DNA from: Pseudomonadota bacterium
GTDB lineage: Bacteria > Pseudomonadota > Gammaproteobacteria > Burkholderiales > Burkholderiaceae_C
NCBI GenBank assembly: GCA_023438115.1
Contig: JAEZEB010000038.1
Coordinates: 1-6,995, forward strand
Direction: 5' to 3'
DNA length: 6,995 nucleotides
Position numbers and translations under genes: made by a program. The notes beneath the pieces were generated by a model. That model searched no databases. It was given only the letters and a program-made list of their open reading frames with translations, and was not told the DNA's origin. Of the stretch, positions 1-5,666 are shown one piece after another. Positions within the stretch are counted from its first letter, which is position 1, and every line of letters begins with the position of its first letter.

Positions 1-211
1 CGCCTGAGGCGGCCGCGGCTTCCGCTTCGCGCTTGAGCCGGGCCGCGCGCCGCGCCGGCCGGCCCATGAGATAGATCAAGAGCGCCACCGGTCCCACTCC
101 ATAGAGTAGAAAGGTGAAGACGGCCCCGAGGACGGTGCCCCGCGGGTGCGTCGCCTCGGCCACCGCCATCATCAGGGCGACGTACATCCAGGCGGTGACT
201 ACCAGGTACAT
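1..211 (-). CDS. Small two-helix membrane protein, unknown function (partial, runs off left edge)
   Basis: Reading the minus strand from the ATG at 211-209 gives 70 codons without a stop, so the C-terminus lies outside the window. Residues about 1-20 (starting MYLVVTAWMYVALMMAVAEA) and about 28-49 (VLGAVFTFLLYGVGPVALLI) are hydrophobic enough to span the membrane. A short polar turn (THPRG) separates them. The tail from residue 51 is rich in Arg, Lys, Ala and Glu (RPARRAARLKREAEAAAA), which by the positive-inside rule would be cytoplasmic, putting both ends inside. A GGGG run about 8 bases before the ATG is a weak ribosome-binding site. The gene is divergent from phaC. I recall similar short transmembrane proteins of unknown function in Burkholderiales but cannot name a family. 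Nothing ties it to PHB metabolism except position. The reading frame and hydrophobicity are clear; the function is not. Confidence 0.6.
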   Translation of the reverse strand, partial: MYLVVTAWMYVALMMAVAEATHPRGTVLGAVFTFLLYGVGPVALLIYLMGRPARRAARLKREAEAAAASG

Positions 212-232
212 GGGCGTACCCCGAAACGCGTG

Positions 233-261
233 TTGCGGCGCAGCATCCCGGATGGGATACT
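233..261 (+). promoter_or_regulatory. Candidate sigma70-type promoter of the pha operon
   Basis: In the 86-bp divergent intergenic region, TTGCGG (233-238) and GATACT (256-261) are separated by exactly 17 bases. They match the -35 consensus at three of six positions and the -10 consensus at four of six. Transcription would start near 268, giving a leader of about 30 bases before the phaC ATG. An inverted repeat ATCCC-GGAT-GGGAT (245-258) overlaps the -10 and could be an operator. This is pattern matching by eye in GC-rich DNA, so chance matches are possible. Confidence 0.35.
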
Positions 262-297
262 CCGTTGGCGCGAGAGCAAGACTGAAGGAGACATCGC

Positions 298-1986
298 ATG
301 CATTCTGACTTGGACTGGGCGGCGCAGGCCCGGCAGCTCCAGCAGAACCTGGCCGGGCAGTGGCAGCAGGCGATGCAGGCCTTCCAGCCGGCGGCAACGG
401 TCGGCGGTGTCGCGGCTCCCATCCGCTTCGACCCGGAGCGGATGCAGGCGCTGCAGGAAGCGTATCTCGAGGAACTCGCGCACCTGTGGAACCAGGGCCT
501 TTCCGGCAAGCCCGCGCTCGCGGACAAGCGCTTCGCCAGCGATGCGTGGTCGCGCAACCCCGTGGCCGCCTTCGCCGCCGCCGCCTACCTGCTCAACGCG
601 CGTACGCTGCTCGGTCTGGCGGAAGCCGCGGAAGCCGATCCCAAGACCAAGGCGCGGCTGCGCTTCGCGGTGGAGCAGTGGATGGCAGCATCGGCGCCGA
701 GCAACTTCCTCGCGCTGAACGCCGAGGCGCAGCAGAAGGCGCTGGAGACGCGCGGCGAGAGCATCGCGCGCGGCGTGCAGAACCTGCTGGCCGACCTGCA
801 GGCGGGCCACGTTTCCATGACGGACGAGAGTGCCTTCGAGGTGGGCCGCAACGTGGCGACCACCGAGGGCGCCGTGGTGTTCGAGAACGCGCTGTTCCAG
901 CTGATCGAATACAAGCCGCTGACGGCCAAGGTGTACGAGCGTCCCTTCCTGGTGGTGCCGCCCTGCATCAACAAGTTCTACATCCTCGACCTGCAGCCGG
1001 AGAACTCGCTGATCCGCCACCTCGTGGAGCAGGGGCACCGCACCTTCGTGGTGAGCTGGCGCAATCCCGACGCCTCGCTGGAAGACAAGACCTGGGACGA
1101 CTACATAGCGGACGCCGCGCTGGAGGCGATCTCCGTGGTGCAGGAGATCAGCGGCGCGAAGAAGATCAACGCGCTGGGCTTCTGCGTGGGCGGCACGATC
1201 CTCGGCACCGCGCTGGCGGTGCTGGCCGCGCGCGGCGAGAAGCCGGTCGCTTCGGCCACGCTGCTGACGGCCTTCCTCGATTTCGGGCACACCGGCGTGC
1301 TGGATGTCTTCATCGACGAAGCGGCGGTGAAGTTCCGCGAACTGCAGATGGGGAAGAAGGGCCTGCTGAAAGGGCAGGACCTGGCGTCCACCTTCAGCTT
1401 CCTGCGGCCCAACGACCTGGTGTGGAACTACGTCGTGGGCAACTACCTCAAGGGCGAGACGCCGCCGCCCTTCGACCTGCTGTACTGGAACAGCGATTCC
1501 ACCAACCTGCCAGGGCCCATGTATGCCTGGTACCTGCGCAACACCTACCTGGAGAACAACCTCGTCAAGCCGGGGAAGCTCACGGTGTGCGGCGAGAAGA
1601 TCGACCTGCGAAAGGTTGACATTCCCGTGTACATCTACGGCTCGCGCGAGGACCACATCGTGCCCATCGCCGGCTCCTATGCGTCGGTGAAGCACCTGCC
1701 CGGCAAGAAGCGCTTCGTGATGGGTGCTTCCGGCCACATCGCGGGCGTGATCAATCCGCCGGCGAAGAAGAAGCGCTCGTACTGGACGGGCGAGAAGCTG
1801 CCCGAGAGCTTCGACGCCTGGCTGGAGGGCGCGAAGGAGCATCCCGGAAGCTGGTGGCCCGACTGGATGGCCTGGCTGAAGCCGCATGCGGGCAAGCAGG
1901 TCGCCGCGCCCAAGGCCTACGGCAAGGGCAGCAAGTACAAGGCGATCGAGCCCGCGCCGGGGCGCTATGTCAGGGCCAAGGCCTGA
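298..1986 (+). CDS. phaC: Class I poly(3-hydroxybutyrate) polymerase PhaC
   Basis: This enzyme polymerises (R)-3-hydroxyacyl-CoA, mainly (R)-3-hydroxybutyryl-CoA, into polyhydroxyalkanoate on the granule surface, releasing CoA. The product is 562 residues, slightly shorter than the roughly 590 of C. necator PhaC. The N-terminal PhaC_N region carries the family signature F79..D82.W84..N87-P88. The alpha/beta-hydrolase core begins near residue 200 (VVPPCINKFYILDL at 219-232, SWRNPD at 253-258). The lipase-like box GFCVGG contains nucleophile Cys296. The other triad members are Asp452 (YGSREDHIVP) and His480 (GASGHIAGVINPP). The Asp-to-His spacing of 28 equals that recalled for C. necator. The start is set by AAGGAG at 285-290, seven bases upstream. 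It is first gene of phaCAB. The length, triad and lack of a phaE or phaR subunit gene alongside point to class I rather than class III or IV. No damage is visible. Confidence 0.97.
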   Translation: MHSDLDWAAQARQLQQNLAGQWQQAMQAFQPAATVGGVAAPIRFDPERMQALQEAYLEELAHLWNQGLSGKPALADKRFASDAWSRNPVAAFAAAAYLLNARTLLGLAEAAEADPKTKARLRFAVEQWMAASAPSNFLALNAEAQQKALETRGESIARGVQNLLADLQAGHVSMTDESAFEVGRNVATTEGAVVFENALFQLIEYKPLTAKVYERPFLVVPPCINKFYILDLQPENSLIRHLVEQGHRTFVVSWRNPDASLEDKTWDDYIADAALEAISVVQEISGAKKINALGFCVGGTILGTALAVLAARGEKPVASATLLTAFLDFGHTGVLDVFIDEAAVKFRELQMGKKGLLKGQDLASTFSFLRPNDLVWNYVVGNYLKGETPPPFDLLYWNSDSTNLPGPMYAWYLRNTYLENNLVKPGKLTVCGEKIDLRKVDIPVYIYGSREDHIVPIAGSYASVKHLPGKKRFVMGASGHIAGVINPPAKKKRSYWTGEKLPESFDAWLEGAKEHPGSWWPDWMAWLKPHAGKQVAAPKAYGKGSKYKAIEPAPGRYVRAKA

Positions 1987-1991
1987 TTTCT

Positions 1992-2047
1992 TGTCATCCC
2001 GGGCTTGACCCGGGATCCATGGATTGCGGGTCAAGCCCGCAATGACA
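1992..2047. repeat. REP-like double-hairpin palindrome between phaC and phaA
   Basis: This 56-bp element is an imperfect palindrome centred between 2019 and 2020. Its two 28-base arms differ at four positions. Each arm also folds on its own: ATCCCGGG-CTTGA-CCCGGGAT (1996-2016) and ATTGCGGG-TCAAG-CCCGCAAT (2023-2043), both 8-bp stems with 5-base loops, joined by CCATGG. TGTC (1992-1995) and GACA (2044-2047) pair on the outside. The four arm differences are two compensatory base-pair pairs, so each stem stays perfect. The minus-strand translation gives VIAGLTRNPWIPGQARDD, a spurious peptide commonly seen from dispersed proteobacterial repeats of this kind. It starts six bases after the phaC stop and ends ten bases before the phaA ribosome-binding site. 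It lacks a T-run, so it is a poor terminator but could affect mRNA processing or stability. Confidence 0.8.
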
Positions 2048-2069
2048 TGCACGTTCAAAGGAGAGACAC

Positions 2070-3251
2070 ATGCAAGACATCGTCATCGTTTCGGCCGTCC
2101 GCACCGCCGTCGGCAAGTTCGGCGGCTCGCTCGCCAAGGTCCCGGCGCAGGAGCTAGGCGCCGTCGTGATCCGCGAGGCGCTGGCGCGCGCGAAGGTGGA
2201 TCCGGCGCAGGTCGGCGAGGTGATCATGGGCCAGGTGCTCGCCGCCGGCTCGGGCCAGAATCCGGCGCGGCAGGCCGCCCTGAAGGCGGGCCTGCCCAAG
2301 GAAGTGCCGGCGCTGACGATCAACGCCGTCTGCGGCTCGGGCCTGAAGGCGGTGATGCTGGCGGCGCAGGCCGTGGCCTGGGGCGACAGCGAGATCGTGG
2401 TGGCCGGCGGCCAGGAGAACATGAGCGCGTCGCCGCACGTGCTGCTGAATTCGCGCGACGGCCAGCGCATGGGCGACTGGAAGATGGTCGACTCCATGAT
2501 CGTCGACGGCCTGTGGGACGTCTACAACCAGTACCACATGGGCATCACCGCCGAGAACGTGGCCAAGCAGTACGGCATTGCCCGCAATGCGCAGGACGCG
2601 CTGGCCCTCGCCAGCCAGCAAAAGGCCGCCGCCGCGCAGGAAGCCGGCAAGTTCAAGGACGAGATCGTGGCCGTGCCGGTGCCGCAGAAGAAGGGCGATC
2701 CCGTCCTCTTCGACACCGACGAGTTCATCAACCGCAAGACCAGCGCCGAGGCGCTGGCCGGCCTGCGCCCGGCCTTCGACAAGGCGGGCACCGTGACCGC
2801 GGGCAACGCCTCCGGCATCAACGACGGCGCGGCTGCCGTCGTGGTGATGAGCGCGAAGAAGGCCGCCGAGCTGGGCCTGAAGCCCCTCGCGCGCATCGCC
2901 GCCTTCGGCACCTCCGGCCTCGATCCGGCCACCATGGGCATGGGCCCGGTGCCGGCCTCGCGCAAGGCGCTGCAGCGCGCCGGCTGGGACGTGCAGGACG
3001 TGAACCTGTTCGAGCTGAACGAAGCCTTCGCCGCCCAAGCCTGCGCCGTCAACCAGGAACTGGGCATCGATCCTGCAAAGGTGAACGTGAACGGGGGCGC
3101 GATCGCGCTGGGGCACCCGATCGGTGCGTCCGGTGCGCGCATCCTGGTGACCCTGCTGCACGAGATGCAGCGGCGCGAGGCGCGCAAGGGGCTGGCGGCC
3201 CTTTGCATCGGCGGCGGCATGGGAGTTTCCCTTGCCGTCGAACGCCCCTGA
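2070..3251 (+). CDS. phaA: Acetyl-CoA acetyltransferase (beta-ketothiolase) PhaA
   Basis: PhaA joins two acetyl-CoA by Claisen condensation to acetoacetyl-CoA, the first step of PHB synthesis, in the cytoplasm. The 393-residue product is the length usual for biosynthetic thiolases. The acyl-accepting nucleophile is Cys88 (TINAVCGSGLKAVM). The C-terminal catalytic pair is His349 (GHPIGASG) and Cys379 (CIGGGMG). The substrate-loop segment VYNQYHMGITAEN is also present. These three catalytic positions are the numbers I recall for C. necator PhaA. The overall sequence follows that enzyme closely, favouring PhaA over the broader-specificity BktB or the degradative FadA. The ATG is preceded by AAAGGAG (2057-2063) at six bases. 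It sits 83 bases after phaC, with a REP-like element in the gap, and 37 bases before phaB, consistent with one transcript. Confidence 0.96.
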   Translation: MQDIVIVSAVRTAVGKFGGSLAKVPAQELGAVVIREALARAKVDPAQVGEVIMGQVLAAGSGQNPARQAALKAGLPKEVPALTINAVCGSGLKAVMLAAQAVAWGDSEIVVAGGQENMSASPHVLLNSRDGQRMGDWKMVDSMIVDGLWDVYNQYHMGITAENVAKQYGIARNAQDALALASQQKAAAAQEAGKFKDEIVAVPVPQKKGDPVLFDTDEFINRKTSAEALAGLRPAFDKAGTVTAGNASGINDGAAAVVVMSAKKAAELGLKPLARIAAFGTSGLDPATMGMGPVPASRKALQRAGWDVQDVNLFELNEAFAAQACAVNQELGIDPAKVNVNGGAIALGHPIGASGARILVTLLHEMQRREARKGLAALCIGGGMGVSLAVERP

Positions 3252-3276
3252 ACGCGGACAATCGCCGCAGTTATCC

Positions 3277-3282
3277 AGGGAG
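3277..3282 (+). promoter_or_regulatory. Ribosome-binding site fixing the phaB start
   Basis: AGGGAG lies six bases before the ATG at 3289. The reading frame is open further upstream to an ATG at 3232 inside the phaA 3' end, but that codon has no comparable site and would add 19 residues with no family counterpart. The site therefore supports the 3289 start. Confidence 0.8.
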
Positions 3283-3288
3283 ATCGAC

Positions 3289-4026
3289 ATGGCTCAGAAA
3301 GTGGCGTACGTGACGGGCGGGATGGGGGGCATAGGCACCGCCATCTGCCAGCGCCTGCACAAGGAAGGCTTCAAGGTCGTGGCGGGCTGCGGCCCGACGC
3401 GCGACCACGGCAAGTGGCTCGCCGAACAGAAGGCGCTGGGCTTCACCTTCTACGCCTCGGTCGGCAATGTCGCGGACTGGAATTCCACCGTCCAGGCCTT
3501 CGGCAAGGCCAAGGAGGAGCACGGCAGCATCGACGTGCTGGTGAACAACGCGGGCATCACGCGCGACCGCATGTTCCTGAAGATGACCCGCGAGGACTGG
3601 GACGCGGTGATCGAGACGAACCTCAACTCCATGTTCAACGTGACCAAGCAGGTCGTGGGCGACATGGTGGAGAAGGGCTGGGGCCGCATCATCAACATCT
3701 CGTCGGTCAACGGCGAGAAGGGCCAGGCGGGCCAGACCAACTACTCGGCCGCCAAGGCCGGCATGCACGGCTTCTCGATGGCGCTGGCGCAGGAACTGGC
3801 CAGCAAAGGCGTGACGGTCAACACCGTGAGCCCGGGCTACATCGGCACGGACATGGTGCGGGCGATCCGCCCGGACGTGCTCGACAAGATCGTGGCCACC
3901 ATCCCGGTCCGGCGCCTCGGCGAGCCGAGCGAGATCGCCTCGATCATCGCCTGGCTGGCCGGGGAGGAGAGCGGCTACACCACGGGGGCGGATTTCTCCG
4001 TCAACGGCGGCCTGCACATGGGCTGA
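3289..4026 (+). CDS. phaB: NADPH-dependent acetoacetyl-CoA reductase PhaB
   Basis: PhaB stereospecifically reduces acetoacetyl-CoA to (R)-3-hydroxybutyryl-CoA, the monomer used by PhaC. It is a 245-residue short-chain dehydrogenase/reductase, one residue shorter than C. necator PhaB. Starting from MAQKVAYVTGG, the cofactor loop TGGMGGIG occupies residues 8-15. The NNAG motif is at 86-89. The catalytic Ser139, Tyr152 and Lys156 lie in NISSVNGEKGQAGQTNY followed by SAAK. Gln146 and Gln149, corresponding to substrate-loop residues recalled for C. necator PhaB, are kept. The C-terminal NGGLHMG is typical of PhaB and separates it from the FabG branch of the family. NADPH preference is inferred from the family. 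It is the last gene of phaCAB; the stop is seven bases from the stop of the convergent gene. Confidence 0.96.
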   Translation: MAQKVAYVTGGMGGIGTAICQRLHKEGFKVVAGCGPTRDHGKWLAEQKALGFTFYASVGNVADWNSTVQAFGKAKEEHGSIDVLVNNAGITRDRMFLKMTREDWDAVIETNLNSMFNVTKQVVGDMVEKGWGRIINISSVNGEKGQAGQTNYSAAKAGMHGFSMALAQELASKGVTVNTVSPGYIGTDMVRAIRPDVLDKIVATIPVRRLGEPSEIASIIAWLAGEESGYTTGADFSVNGGLHMG

Positions 4027-4027
4027 A

Positions 4028-4043
4028 GGCGCGTCAGCGCGCC
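4028..4043. terminator. Possible bidirectional terminator hairpin at convergent gene ends
   Basis: GGCGCG (4028-4033) and CGCGCC (4038-4043) form a perfect 6-bp GC-only stem around the 4-base loop TCAG. The loop holds the minus-strand stop codon of the unknown gene, and the phaB stop ends one base before the stem. The stem is symmetric, so it would form in RNA from either strand. There is no T-run after it on either strand, so intrinsic termination would be weak. It is the only obvious structure between the two convergent genes. Confidence 0.35.
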
Positions 4044-4453
4044 GCCTGCGGGTCGACGATGTCCTCGATCACCAGCTTGCGATAGAGCTGGCCGGAGGAG
4101 ATCGGCACGTCCCGCAGCATCTCCACGACGCGCTCGGCCGTCTTGTGGTCGCCGGCGTGGACCATCAGCCCGTGGTGGCCTTCGCGCGCCAGCTGGGCGA
4201 AACGGCGCACCGTGTCGCCTTCGGTGCCCACCGAGGGCAGCAGGTCGTCGTCGCCGGTGGCGCCCACGATGTCGCGGCGGAAGTCCTCCGGCGTCAGCAG
4301 CATCACGTCGTCGTCCGCGATGCCCTGGTCGCCCAGGATCCGCGCCGCGTCCCTGGCCTCCTTCTCGCCGGGGAACATCAGCACCATCCAGTCGGTGGGG
4401 TAGAACACGCCGCGCATGGTCTTCATGCCGTCGGCGAGATGGAAAGCGCGCAT
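4034..4453 (-). CDS. Conserved-looking small alpha/beta protein of unknown function (139 aa)
   Basis: I do not recognise this gene by name. The product begins MRAFHLADGMKTMRGVFYPT and has 139 residues, with no signal peptide or membrane segment, so it should be cytoplasmic. Reading secondary structure by eye: strand WMVLMF (about 22-27), helix EKEARDAARILGDQG (about 30-44), strand DDVMLL, an acidic loop with DDD (68-70), helix TVRRFAQLAREG, strand GLMVHA (95-100), helix DHKTAERVVEMLRD and strand YRKLVIEDI. That strand-helix-strand repetition suggests a ferredoxin-like fold, as in some small stress-response proteins, but this is inference. The start is fixed by a good ribosome-binding site; the frame stays open to 4693, but an upstream start would cover the dusA region. 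It converges on phaB and diverges from dusA. Codon use is as GC-rich as its neighbours, so there is no sign of recent transfer. Confidence 0.75.
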   Translation of the reverse strand: MRAFHLADGMKTMRGVFYPTDWMVLMFPGEKEARDAARILGDQGIADDDVMLLTPEDFRRDIVGATGDDDLLPSVGTEGDTVRRFAQLAREGHHGLMVHAGDHKTAERVVEMLRDVPISSGQLYRKLVIEDIVDPQAAR

Positions 4454-4459
4454 GACTGG

Positions 4460-4464
4460 TCCTT
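4460..4464 (-). promoter_or_regulatory. Ribosome-binding site fixing the start of the 139-aa gene
   Basis: On the minus strand, AAGGA (within GAAAGGA, 4466-4460) lies six bases before the ATG at 4453-4451. It decides this start over the longer open frame that would begin inside the opposite-strand dusA coding region. Confidence 0.75.
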
Positions 4465-4565
4465 TCGTTCTTGTGCCTGAGCATCCATTGCAAACCATAC
4501 GGCTGCGCTCGGGTGTAGTCGCGCGCGGCAGGCCGGGGTAGGGCTGCGCGTACAGTCCGGGGGTG

Positions 4566-5567
<1,002 letters not shown>

Positions 5568-5569
5568 GG

Positions 5570-5603
5570 CGTCCCGGATCCCCGCCTTCGCGCGGGGACG
5601 ACG
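5570..5603. repeat. Second REP-like hairpin downstream of dusA
   Basis: TCCCCGC (5579-5585) and GCGGGGA (5592-5598) form a 7-bp stem with loop CTTCGC. An alternative pairing of CGTCCC (5570-5575) with GGGACG (5595-5600) competes with it. On the minus strand it reads GTCGTCCCCGCG followed by GAAGGCGGGGATCC, which matches a dispersed intergenic repeat type I recall from many GC-rich proteobacteria. It is unrelated in sequence to the phaC-phaA element. It begins three bases after the dusA stop and may act as a 3' end stabiliser or weak terminator; no T-run follows. Confidence 0.6.
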
Positions 5604-5611
5604 GAATGTGT

Positions 5612-5649
5612 TTGCGCCCGTCCGTCCAAATACTTTAAACTTGAATTAT
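5612..5649 (+). promoter_or_regulatory. AT-rich promoter/operator candidate before the flavoenzyme gene
   Basis: The stretch around 5628-5650 is strongly AT-rich in otherwise very GC-rich DNA. ATACTTTAAACTTGAATTAT (5630-5649) has partial dyad symmetry, seven of ten position pairs matching. A possible -35 TTGCGC (5612-5617) and -10 TTTAAA (5634-5639) are 16 bases apart, so the dyad would overlap the -10. This is the arrangement expected for repression by a small dimeric regulator such as a MarR-family protein, common for aryl-CoA catabolic genes, but no regulator gene is in view. Confidence 0.35.
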
Positions 5650-5666
5650 TCCGACCTGGATCAACC

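Noticed and set aside
114..718. Plus-strand frames at 114-308 and 146-718
   Set aside because: They overlap the better-supported minus-strand membrane gene and the phaC start. They are Arg/Ser-rich out-of-frame readings without a ribosome-binding site.
1992..2047. Intrinsic terminator ending the phaC transcript
   Set aside because: The hairpins are strong, but no T-run follows and phaA starts 23 bases later with a good ribosome-binding site, so a repeat element within an operon is the better reading.
199..2058. Long minus-strand open frame covering all of phaC (619 codons)
   Set aside because: It mirrors a high-GC gene whose family and catalytic residues are certain. Its N-terminus is only the translated repeat, and its His/Arg/Leu-rich composition fits no protein family.
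3232..3288. Upstream ATG extending phaB by 19 residues
   Set aside because: It lies within the phaA 3' end, has no ribosome-binding site, and the extension has no counterpart in PhaB proteins.
2154..3290. Minus-strand open frame opposite phaA
   Set aside because: It is an antisense shadow of a confirmed thiolase gene, with skewed composition and no ribosome-binding site or motif.
4488..4519. Possible dusA promoter TTGCAA with TGTAGT
   Set aside because: The spacer is 20 bases and the -10 match is poor, so I could not support a promoter in the 112-bp region between the 139-aa gene and dusA.
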